From the NCBI GenBank assembly GCA_028564675.1, contig JAOVVO010000293.1, positions 30,443-94,442 of the forward strand: DNA of 64,000 bases. The letters run 5' to 3'. The position numbers and the translations under genes were made by a program. Source of the DNA: Onchocerca lupi (lineage: Eukaryota; Nematoda; Chromadorea; Rhabditida; Onchocercidae). Positions 12,004 to 25,200 of the stretch are shown in pieces (the stretch's first letter is position 1; each line of letters opens with the position of its first letter). Under the pieces are notes generated by a model, which worked only from the letters and a program-made list of their open reading frames with translations, was not told where the DNA came from and did no database searches.

Positions 12004-15000
12004 AATGGTCAACGGATCAACGGAACGGATGTATTGTTTATGAATGACCATCAATTGCTACACATTGAATCAGCGACGGATGAAGATGCAGGACGATATT
12101 CATGTGTGGCGGAAAATAAACCTGGTCGAGCGGAGAAAGATCTAATTGTGGCTGTTCTCAGTTTGTTTTTTTTTTTTTTTTTGCTGAAAATATGAATTTT
12201 TGAAATTCATAAAATAGTCCATCATATTTTGAATTTTTTAATTAATTTAAAATAATTCAGAATTTCAAGATAACACATGTTCATATCTAAAATTTAAATT
12301 CCATTTACACTTATCAAAGGAAATTCTCAACTATTTTGCAACATTGAAGAAAATATTAAATCTTTTTTTTTTTGTCCATAAAATTCTTCATCTTAAAGAA
12401 ATTCTTATTTTTACACCAATTGTCTTATACTTTTATCATAATTTAATTTTTTCATTATTAAATATATAAAATTTCAAAGAATAATGGAAATGTTTCATTT
12501 TTGAATTTAAGATAATTTCATAGATTGAATATGAAAATTGTCCTCTCTCTTAATTATAAAACTTGATATGAAATTCTAAAATGCGAAGTTTAAGTATTAT
12601 ATTTGTTCCTATTAATACGCGTACTTAGAACCACCGCAAATGGATAATCAACATCGTCTTCTTGAATTACCTGAAAATGATGCAATAACACTTACCTGTC
12701 CGATCAATGATCCTTCAGTGGAAATACAATGGACTAAGAATGGTATACCTATTACTACATCGAATAATTTACAAGTAAATTTTGAATATTAAATATTAAA
12801 ATATTTGAATTGTAAAGATTGATGATTTTGCGATCGAAATGTTGCTTTCTTATAAAAATAAAAGAAAATAAGACGATCATATTAATTTCTAATTATAATT
12901 CTCATTCTTTATTCAATATACAAATTAAAACATTAATGGATAGCAATAAAATTGATTAGAAAATACTGCTTAAAAAATTCGTGAAGTTATATTAAATTTT
13001 AAAAATTGATTTCATAAAAATAAATTAAAAAATTTAATTAATAATTTCATTCTATACTGAATGAAATTATAATTGATCGAAAAATGGTAAAACCTGTTTT
13101 TCATTAAAAATGCAATAAAATAGGAAGGGTATAATTTTGGCAAATTGATGGAAAGTGGTGCGAAAATACAATAATATATCATATTGTCGTAATTGATTTG
13201 TTCATTTCCAATAAAATTTATTGCTCTTTTTGAAGAATAATTTTTTTTTTTTTTTTTTTTTTTTTTTGGTTTTTCACAACTTTTGATAACATTAATAAAA
13301 AGTTTTTTTTTGGAAGAATATACGTTACGAAATTAAAGGGTAGGGATTGATAAAGTGCTTTTTTTTTTTTTTTTTTCAATTTTTTAAATTAAATCCTTGT
13401 TTGATCCATAAATTGATTCGAATTTTGCTTAATTTAAATCATCTATTCAATTTCCTAATTTTGCATAATGAAAAATATTATGAAATTTTGAAATTGACTA
13501 GCATTTTATCGTCAAATGATAAACAGATAAGTTTAGAATGATAAATTGAATTAAAATGATGCGCATATGTTGCAATAAATGATAAGTTGCAGTTATCAAC
13601 AAGTGGCTTAAAGTTACATATACTACATGGACAGTTATATGATGCAGGTCGATATGTTTGTCGAGCCTGGAATGATGCAGGAGAAGCTGTTGCTAGCATA
13701 AATGTCGTCGTTTTAGGTAAATTTAATTAAGCAACAAAGAGAATTTGACAATTTCACTCATTTCAAAAGCTAAATGATTAGCTTTCATTCAAAATTCAAT
13801 TATTTGTCAACTTAAGAGTTACTTCATACGTTTAAATGAATTATTTAAGCAAAAGTTAGCAGAAACAAGAATAAAAGCTTTGAATTAATTCAAATTTTTT
13901 CATAAATAATAATTTCCGAATCGAAATTATACATTGCTAATTCGAATCAAATAGTATTATCTCTAATAATATCTTTCAAAAAATCGATAATATATTCATA
14001 TTGCAATATTTTTGATTAAAATTACATTAAAAAAAAATTTTTTTTTAAAAAGTTGCTTTTCAAGTCATTCCAGAAAATTTCAAAATTTTTTAAAAAGTTG
14101 CTTTTTCAAGTCATTCCGAAGAATTTTATTTTTCTTTTTTATCCAGGAATTAAATGACTTCAGTTTAGTCATTCTTCAATTTAATTTACAGAGGTTTTTG
14201 AAAAAATTATCATTGTTCCAAATAATTTTTTGATGAAATTAATAAATGAACACGCTTTCTCATTTAAATTTTTAAAAGTTCAATCAACATTCAATTTAAA
14301 AATCTATTTTCTTGCAAAGTTAGTAAAGTTAGACGAAATTCATATGCGAGGATGAGTAATTAATTAAATTCTTTTTCGTGAAGAATAGAATTCTCATAAA
14401 ATTTCAACAAAAAAAATTCGGCAACTTTTTAGAAATACTGCAAACTTAGCAAACTTAGCCGGCACATAGATATTTAGGATTGAAATCAAAAGAAAAAGAA
14501 AAAATTCTGAATAATTTCTAGAAATACGTTGACGATGCATAAATTGTTTTTAGTGCCGCCAAAAATTACTGATCCGGCATTCCGTACGATTGAATCAATT
14601 TTGAATCAAACAGTAAATATTGAATGTAAAGGAACGGGCATACCAACACCAAAAATTATTTGGTCTTTTAATGGACGAACAATTTTTCCATCTGAAAAAA
14701 TTCAAGTATTTTATTTTTTTTTCAAATTTTTTGACACAATTAGAAGATAGCATTGAAATAATTATGCTATCACACTTTTATGAACAATAATATTCTAATG
14801 AGAAGAGGAAAATATTTCAATTTATTTATTTTTTTTTTCAAAATTTCTTACTCTTATTATAGCTTAATAATTTTATTTGACAATGAATTTCGATTTGATT
14901 CTGCAGAAGTTAAAAATTCGCTCGAAATTTCTTCGATTATTTGATTTGATGCATAATATTATGATGCTGTTTTTAAATTTTTATTTTGTTTTAAATTTCA

Positions 15001-18000
15001 ATTTTTCGTGTTTCTATTTCACAAGTAACATTTTTGCATAAACAGCAATTAATTTTTTTTTTTTTAAATTTAGATTTTAAATGATGATACTTTGCTGATA
15101 CTGAAAGAAGTACAAATAAATCAGGAAGGGCGATATTCATGTACGGCAACGAATAAGGTTGGAAAAGCTGAAGCTGATATATTCTTACAAATTATAGGTA
15201 AAATTTATTGATTATCGAAGTGCTCAACAACTAGGATTGAAAATATTTTCGCATATTTTTACATTTTAAATTATTAAAAAATTTATCTCATTTAATTTAG
15301 AAATTGAATCAAATTTATTAAATTCAAATCGCTTTTTATGTGTTGGATTTGCAAACTTGCAGCACCACCAAGAATTTTAACACCTATTGATGAGTTAAAA
15401 GTAATCGAAGGACAAGGACAAACAATTCGATGTGAAGTTAGCGGAACTCCGGTTCCAAAAGTGGAATGGCTCAAAAATGGACAACAATTTAATGCTACTG
15501 TAGCTCAGTCATCCAGTAATTTGCATTACATTCATCTCAGGTTTCTTTTCCGAAATTCGAAAATTCCAGCAAAAAAGATGAGCAAGAAGTGACAGCTAAC
15601 AAGAAACGTGTTAATTTAAATATTATTTTCTCAGTTAATTTCAAATTAAAAAAATATTTCCATGTTATTATCATAAATGGAATGCTACTTTTTACATGCG
15701 TAAAAAAGACGCCTGTCTCGAATCAAAAATAACAACTAAATTCAATAAATTACATTTCTTCTTTCGAAAATTAAGTAGATTTGAAAGAATAGTAAGTTAT
15801 ATTAAATTAATGGTAATTAATTGTTTTTATTTTATTGATTAATTTCAAATTAAGGATGATAAATTAATCAAAACTAGCAAAAAAAAAAAAATGAAAACTT
15901 TAGAGAAGCGCAAGTTAGTGATGCAGGTCGATATACATGCATAGCAAGAAATCGAGCTGGTGAACATCGCATGACAATACAACTTTATGTACTTGGTGAG
16001 TTATGCTGAAGAATTTTGCAATTTTGCAAGCATAGCAATGAAAAGTGATATGATATACAAGAAGAAACTTATCATTGCATTCAATACTTGCAAAACATAT
16101 AAACATCTATTAGACTGAATAATGAAGTTATTGTCTCGAACAAATTTATCTTTTCCTTTTAGAACTTGAAAATTTGAAAAACTTTAAAAAAAGATAATGA
16201 GATATTTAAGATAACTTTCTAATTGTTTAATATTCCAGCTATTCTTTAAATTACTAATTTTATCGTGGAAAATTTTAATAAATTATTGTAAACAATCTTT
16301 ATTTATCTTTTTTCAGTACCACCAACGATCGTAGAAGGTGAACGTATTGTTCAGGTGAAAGAAAATGCCTCATTGACATTGGAATGTATTGCAACTGGAA
16401 ATCCGAAACCGATTATTGTGTGGAAACGAGATGGACGACCTTTGGAAACACGTGGCTCACGTTTTGTAATTGCATCATCAAAAGTTTCCGATGGTGGCAG
16501 GTGACATTTTCAGCGCTTCAGGCAAAAATATGAATAAGTTTAAATATTTTTAAGAAATATGGTTATTTGAGTTCATGAAAAATTGATTTAAAAACGCCGA
16601 TGAAATCAGATTTGTTTTTGAGCTTGTTAATATTTGCAAAAGGATATAGTTCTTGTCATTCGTCTTGAGGTAAATTGGTATTTTATTTGAAATGATCCAA
16701 AATTGATGTCTTTTCGAGATCGCTGAGATTTTCATGATAATTGTCTAACATGGATATTCCAGTTGCTGTGAAATATTCTGTTTCCTATTAAATAATGATA
16801 GTGATTATATTATAGAAATAATGAATCTTTCAATTTGCATAAAAATATTGCCATCACAAAAAGAAAGCTCAGAAAAAAGTTCCTCTATCATATCGTTCGA
16901 ATTATGGAGAAATTTGTAGGTATACGTGTGAAGCACGTAATGAAGCTGGTAAAACATCAACTGATTTTGAGGTTGATATTTTTATTAAACCACGTTTTCG
17001 AGATCTTAAAACGGAAATTCATGTTCGCAACGGTGAACGAGCACGTCTTGAGTGTAAAGTTGATGGACATCCAGAACCAACTATCACGTATAGTTTTTTT
17101 TTTTTTTTTAATTAAAGTAAATTATAATTAATGATTTGTGCTAATACTACAAGTTAATATTTCAATTAATTATTTAGATTAAAAAGAATATTTCGCATAT
17201 TTTAATTTTAGATGGATGCGTGGCGGTCGTCCAATCGAAGATATAAAAAATATCATATTGAGTCCACGTGGAGAAACAATGATGATTCTTAAATCACGCA
17301 AGTCTGATGTCAATCTATCTATTTTCTATTCTGCACTTTTTTTTCTTTTTTTTTTTTTTTTTTTTTTTTTTCATAACGACAATTTCGAGCCTAATAAGTC
17401 AGATTCTGGTTCAAATTAGGCTTAAAATTGAGGAAATAGGAAAAAATAATAGACAGAGAAAATGATGTTTTCATTTAGCTAAATCATATTTTTAATTTTG
17501 TAAAAGAATTTTTCATATCTGTTCTTTATAGAGCAGATTCTGGAAGTTATTCGTGTGTTGCAAAAAATTTTGCCGGAGAAGCAGAAGCTAGTTTTACGGT
17601 AATTGTTCTGATAACGCCATATATCGAGGAACAAATCGATCAGAATCTACGTATTATTCAGGGCAATCGAGTAATCATGCATTGTCCAGTACAAGGCAAT
17701 CCAAAACCAAAGGTTAATTACCGTAATAACAAAAATCTGGCAGTGTTTTTTGAAAATAATTTCATTTTATGAAGATTACTCTTTTCAGATCAAATGGTTA
17801 TACAATGGGAAACCAATTAAAAATGATCGTGCAATGATCGTTGGAGAAACTGATTTGATGATTCAAAGATCAAAGGTATTTAGTGAAATTTTCAATTTAT
17901 TAAGAAGAAGATGATTATATTTAAGCTATCAGAATAAAGGAAACAAAATATTATATCAAAATGATTAAGAAGATTATGATAGGAGAAAAATTTCATAAAA

Positions 18001-19205
18001 TATGCAAATTTTAGATTATAATTCAATTTTAAATTTGTTATGATTTATTGACATCATTTATATTCTTTAGCAGTCTGATAATGGACGTTATACATGTTTC
18101 GCAGAAAATGAAGCTGGAATATTGAATACGAATTATGAACTTGAAATCATTGGTACTTTTAATTTTTACAGTTTCTTTTCTACAATTAGCTATTTAACAT
18201 AAAATAATAAAAGTCATAAGTTTTCAAGTTAATTTATATTATTTTTTTTTTGGTATTTCTCATTTCGAAATGAATTTATTTGATCGGGAAATTTTTGATG
18301 AGATTTTTTAGCAAAATTTAATCAAAATTACAAAAAGAAACGTCAATATTTTCCTTTTTTTTTTTTCCAGAATTTAAATTAAAATTTATGATAAAACATA
18401 CAGTAAAGAATGCAAAGTTTTGTTTATTATCAGGGCCACCCAAATTTCATCGTCGTAGTGAAGGTGTATATGAGGTAATACTTGGTAAAACGATAACAAT
18501 GGATTGTGATGTTGAAGCTGAACCAAAACCGGAAATTCATTGGTTCCGTGGCGATTCGCCATTGTATCTTACGGAAAACATTCACATTTCATCGGATGGA
18601 CAGGTTCGTTGTTTTGTTAATTCAGCATAAGAAGCGAATCGAAATATGATTTTGATTTCCTCCTGATTTTCTTCTATGATTCCATTAGATGCCAAATTTT
18701 GAAATGTTATTTACGTAATATGTAGATTTTACTGTCCAAAAGTATTCAATTAATTAATTACCAAGAAGGACAAAATATTGTCTATCGGAGATACGTTAAT
18801 TAAAAATTAAAGATTTTCGTCAGAAACAAACTTCATTTATTATTCATTAACGTAAAATGGCAATAATAGAAATCATTTTTTTTTTTTTTTTTTCATTCCA
18901 ACTTTTGTATGAATGCAAAAATTTACAGTACAAAGAGCATTATCGAATAAAAATTAATTAAAAAAATAAGGCAATATTAGTGGTCAAGTAAGATATTACT
19001 AGCAACAATACAATATATTGTATCCATGTATTGATCGACGTGATTTTCCAGTAAACAAAAATCTTTTATGGAAAAATGATCTTCAAATACTAAAAATCAC
19101 ATCAAATATTTTTGGTTGCTTTGATAAAAGAAAATACAGAATCTGATAATTGTTTGTAGCATAAGTAGTTGAAATTATCAGCTTTTTTTTGCTGTGAATT
19201 TCTAA

Positions 19206-19237
<32 letters not shown>

Positions 19238-22200
19238 AATTGATAAGATGACATATCGATTATTGAATTTTTATTTTTTCAAGTTTAAAAGATCGATATT
19301 TATTAATAATGTTTTCAACAGTTTCAGAATGATTAATAATGTTTTCAACAGTTTCAGAATGATTCTATTCATTTTTTATATTTTTATTAATTAACAAATT
19401 TTAAGAACAAAAAATACTGTACATTTTTTCCATTATTAATTATGAATAACACTACATTCGTGTTTCTTTTATATATTCTTATGTTTGTTATTGTAAATAT
19501 TTTTCGAAATTTTTAACTCACTCAGATTCGTTGGTTTTGAATATTAAATATGACATAATAGTAATAGATCTAGTATGTGCAGATTGTGTGTAGATTTCAA
19601 ATTTAAACCTTAAAATCTTCAAATCTCTGACGATCTTTGGAAGAAAATAATTCATTGCAATAAATACAAGCATTTTGATTAGCATATTTAAATAAATCAA
19701 TCAAATTGCTAAAAGTAGCATTTAATTTTGCATTTAAATCACGATCAATCATCCCACAAAATATGATTGACGACATTTTGATATAAAATCTCCTTGGAAT
19801 AAAATTTTTCTTATAACTTTGAGCTGCCATTTTACTTTTTCTTCTAACTTTTGCTCACATAATTTTGAAATAATTCGCTATTGGCGTTTGTTTCTTTGTA
19901 ATAGCTTACGTAAAAGCTTATTCCATTGTGATAATGCATATCTAAATGTAAGGAAAATTTACATTAATTAATTGTTCAATTAATTTATAATTCATCTCGT
20001 AACGATTTTTGGAAAATAAACATACCAAAAATTGGACTTCATAACTCTCAATTTAAGATCATACATTTAAACTCTCTTTTACGAGCCAAAATTGAAGGAG
20101 CTTAATTTTCCAGTAAAGAAATTGAAAATGTATGAGAATCATAGAAATATATAAATAATCATAAAAATTTAATTATGTGGAAATGAATTTTAAGTTTTTT
20201 AATGATATAAGGAAAAAATATACTGAAATTTCGAGTAAAAAAATAATTTCATCATTATTAATTTTTCAAACAATTTAATGCTAAAATTTCCTGTTTGAAG
20301 CTACGATGGATTGATCTAACTAATATTAATGAAACTTCTTTTTTTTTTTCTGGAACTGACTTCTTTGACACCTGTAATATGTTGATTTTTTTTTTCCTGG
20401 TTATCAAAAGATTCATCGAAAAAGACTCATCAAAGTGCTTCAGGAAAATAATCATGTTTGAAGTTCTTCAAGTTTCTATATGCTTCTAGCCATTATTTTG
20501 ATACAAAATGATCAGTTCAGAGAGTGATGAGAAATTTTTTTTTAGCGTACTCATTTAATTTTGACGGTATTTTAATTTTCAGTTTTTTGAAATGCTCCAA
20601 TTCCGAATAATTTTATATTTTATAGCAAATAACGATCCGTGGCGTGGAACTGAGCGATGGAGGTAAATACACCTGTAAGACAGAAAATGAAGCAGGTTCA
20701 GCGGATATTGATTTAATATTGAAAGTACTGGTACCACCTAGTATTGATACTTCAAATATCATCGGCAATCCGTTGGCCGTTGCAGGAAAGTTCGTTTTAA
20801 AAGATGTTCATTTTTAATTTTTCATATGCGTCCAATATTTTAGCAGAAATAAATAGCGATAGATAAATGAATGAAATTTATCTTTCCAAATCTAAGGATA
20901 TGTCAAATTTTGATTCTAAATTCAAACGATAACCATTTGAAATAATAATAATAATGCTCTTTTCCCAATCTTTGATTTCTTTGTGTTAATTCAATATCTT
21001 CTGGATTCTTAGATTTGAGGAAGAGTTTGAGTGGTAATATTTCTATAGGCTATGATATGAACAAGACATGATTTATATATCTAAAACTATGCTTATCATG
21101 ATAACAATGATAATTACAGTGATAATCACAAGAGTTCTTAGTAATACCAATAATTGTAATAAGTTCATTTATATTTGCGTCAAAATCTCTTCATTCTTCC
21201 ATGCAATTCTTACCATCAATTTTGTATTTATAATGAATTCTTTTATTCTAAATTTATCGCCAAAATTTTCATTTATTTTTCAGCTCAATCAATGCTTTTA
21301 TTGCATAAATTTCATTTATTCTGCAATCAATATACTATGAGTTTATTTATATTTCTTTCCTTTCTAAAGGATTTGTTTTAATTTTCCACTTCATAATGTT
21401 ATTTCTTTAGAATTTTCTTCTTTCAAAAACAAACTTTAATGAAATACAAATTGATTGAGAGACGACATCCCAAATCTGTCAAAATCACTTTAATTTTACA
21501 TTTTCTGGCATAAATTCTTAGTTATTATTTTTTTGATGACTGAATTTTTGGGTTTTTTATTTATTTTTTCCTTCTTGTAACTCTTGTATTTAATTTCTGT
21601 CCACTTTGAGTTAAAAAAAAAAAAAAAAAAAAGACGCAAAAGAAATACAACAATCGAATAAATTAAAAAATCAAGATTTTCGTAATAATTTATTGAAAAT
21701 GCAAATTAGTAAAACATGTCAGAAATTTTGGATCAAATATTTTGCAGATCAATCTATTTGGAATGTCCAGTCGCTGGAATTCCTCATCCTTCAGTCATAT
21801 GGTACAAAGATGGTAGACCAATATCGATTGATGATGATCGTTTTGTTATTGAACAGGTTTGATTGTGTGAAATTGATTCAATGTCATGTGTTTCAATTTT
21901 TTAAATTACGATTATTTGAAATTCTCTAACAATGTCCCTTCATTTTAAGAAATTAAAATTTATAAATGATCAAATTCTTTAAATTAAAGTATATTAATCA
22001 ATTGTTTTTATAAAAAGCAATTAAAAAATATATTGCGCAGAATAATCAAACATTTGGAATCAAACAAGTGAAAGTAAGCGATCAGGGAAAATTTGTTTGT
22101 GTGGTTGAAAATAAAGGCGGTCGAGTGGAACAAAGCTTCAATTTGGATGTTTTAGGTTTGCTTTATTTCATTTCTTATTTGAGAATCTTTTGTTCACAAG

Positions 22201-25200
22201 ATGATTAATTTTAAAAATTCAATTTATTATTAATTTTGCTAAATTTTCAACTTACAGTACCACCACAACTTGAAACAGTGGAACCTCGGAAGCATAGAAT
22301 ACGAGAAAAAGAAAGCATCACGTTATTTTGTCCAGTAAAATATGATGAAGATTCGAAGATTCTTGCTGAAATATTATGGTACAAAGATGGTCGCCCAATT
22401 GATGGATCTACAGTATCAAATATTAAAGTTGGTCAAATTGTTTTTATTTTCATCTTTAAATAATTCTCTTTGCTTTCGCAAATATCAATTACTCATGTTT
22501 TCAAACTATTTCCGAATCAATTTTCAATTTTATCATTTTCAAAAATAACAATGAATGATTGTTTCTTAAAATGGACATTTTATTGATGATATTTAATAAC
22601 CTGAATAGTTAAAGGAAGATCTGAACTAAGTTTTCTGATATAGAACAAGATGATCTATGAAGGAGAACTAATCCTTTTGAGAATTAATTCATCAAGTTTA
22701 TTTTAAAGTTTGACCTTTTCTTTGTTTCGCATGCAATGTTCAATTAGAATAAAGAATGGAACTGCACTGAATTTCCCGGTATTCCTTATATTGAAGAAGA
22801 AATATTCGATTATTTGACTTTTGTCACCATTATTAGATATTTCATTTTCCATAAATTTTAGCTTTCCCATTCCAAAATTTAATTTTCGAAAATTAAGTAT
22901 TCATTATTTTTTTTTTTTTAACTATTGCAATTCTTACAATTCTAGATCACATCTGAAGGTCAGCGTTTCCAAATTCTTCGTACCTCACTTTCTGATGCTG
23001 GCAATTATTCGTGCATTGCGATGAATCGTGCAGGAGAATCGTCACTTGATTTCTACGTGGAAATACTTTGTACACATTTGGCTTTTGAACATTGCAGGAA
23101 GTTGAAAACTAAACATGTAGAAGACATTAAAGCATATTGCTTTGAGCTTAGGCAAAAATATCGTAGAATTCTTGTAATCGATAAAAGGGAAAATACGGAA
23201 ATTGCTATTATTGTGAATAAGATATTTTCAATTTTATTAATTTACAAAAAAAAAAAAAAAATGATAACAACAGAATAACACCGCCGACATTGATTTCGCA
23301 ATGTTGCAGAAAACCATCAGAATATGAGTATAGCAGAATCCCAAGTACAAAGATCAGAATCGTTTTGATGATGCAATGCATCAGAATTTTAGCATTACTA
23401 CGATTTAGCAACTAACACACTCACATTATGATAATTTAACTTTGCTTCATCTGGACAGATAGATAAAATAGAAGATGATGGTAGCGATCAAAGCAGAAGA
23501 TAATTCGTTTGATTCGGGATGATGAAGACGGTTTTCATTCCAGTTTCATCAACTTTATTTCAATGATATATTATCACTCAAGTGATAATGGAGATAAAAG
23601 AAGTTATTGCTAAATATTTTTAGGAAGACCCAAGTATTCCAGAACTTTTACATAATTTGGCAGAACAATGATCGAAATGGCTTTACCTTGACTTTAAAAT
23701 CTTAAAAAAGAAACTATTCATTGATTTCGGTCAACGCATAATTGACACTTTAACTCCGATAATGTCGTCTTGAATTATCTTAATCCGGTTTAAAACGATT
23801 TTGAAAGAAACAAATTTATTACTAGCCATATAAACAAATATTAATCATTCGTGCAATTATGATAACAATCGCTCGCTTTTCAATCAAAGTTATAATTCTA
23901 ACACAATGATAACAAATTTTACTAATGCTGATTGCAATACTTGCTGATAAATAATGACATTTTCAAAAATATCAATTAATGATCAGGAAAATAACAGCGA
24001 ATGATGAATAATCATTGTAAACGAACAATTTCATGATTTGATGAAACAATTCTTAATTGATTTTTATCCATCCATTTTTTGAATGTAATTAATAAATTTA
24101 ATGTATAATCATGGCAAAAACAAGAATGAGAGATTATTCTTATCATTCATTTCCATTTCATAATGTCTGAAAGAGCGGAACAGAATTCTGAAATTGTTTA
24201 TATAAACATTCTTTTGAAATTTCATTAAAATTAAAATTTTAGATTTTTATCTCTTAAGATTATCATTCGCTTTCTAAAATTGCAAAAAAAAAAGATTTTC
24301 CATCGGACTTGATTTGCTAGTCTCGGAATATTTGCATTTATCACGAAATTATTGAACCAGAATACGTTTATCACGTTTAGTTCAGTTTCGTTTGTTATCA
24401 GGGAAAATTATCAGTAAGAAGATTATCAATTACATTCACTCTTCTGAATGAACGCTGATTCTTGCATGCACTGGAATGATGTTAACTTCTAGCTCATGTT
24501 GATGTATATTCATGCACTATATTAATGATGCATTGATTTGAAATTTATTACTGTTAAACAAAACAATTTTTATTAATAACATGACGTCGTGCAAAATACA
24601 GTAATCGGGTTACGGTAGGCAGATTTTTTGTTTCGAATCTATTGAAAGATGAATAATTAGGAAATAAGGAACCTGGCGTTAATAATAATGGATGAAAAGA
24701 AGATGTAGGTAGTTCCGTCCTACCGAAAAAGTTGACAGAAAACAGTAAAAAATAACCTGATTTGATAAACTTTAAGCATCATAAATCGTAGTAATTGGTG
24801 AAGTCATGAAATTTAATCATTAATCACGATCTAATGAATTATTAAACTTGCAAAAGTGCTAAAGATTGAAATTTTAAAAAATATCAAATTTAAAAAACTC
24901 TACCTATTCATCATAATCAACAAATAATTACTATCATTAATTTTAGTCTTAAAATTGCGCAACGGAATTATCAATAAAAGAGAATGTAAAATATACGTAA
25001 GACTAAGAATGTAAAATAAAATAAAATATATAAAATGGAGTATTTGAAATGGATAAATTATATACAATTAAATTATGGACAAGAATATCTTGTTTAAACT
25101 ATATAAGCATAAAAATATAGAGAGAGCGTTTTTTTTTTTGGTTTAGAATCCATCATATGTAAATTCAAATTTAGTAGTACAACTTTACCCATTACTAAAC

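Larger units (their letters stand above)
12004..23069 (+). other. him-4: Hemicentin Ig domains 1-10 (exons)
   Basis: Exons: 12004-12160, 12629-12774, 13593-13716, 14554-14705, 15074-15197, 15363-15540, 15904-15995, 16317-16500, 16920-17087, 17212-17301, 17532-17712, 17789-17875, 18071-18152, 18434-18603, 20626-20789, 21748-21856, 22041-22155, 22258-22427, 22946-23069. Each domain shows the B-strand Cys, the Trp of the W.K(N/D)G motif and the F-strand (D)xGxYxC motif, for example DAGRYSCVAENKPG in Ig1 and DNGRYTCFAENEAG in Ig7. Domain 1 has only its second half here. Domains 5/6, 6/7 and 8/9 share an exon at their border instead of being split by a phase-1 intron. Confidence 0.9.
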
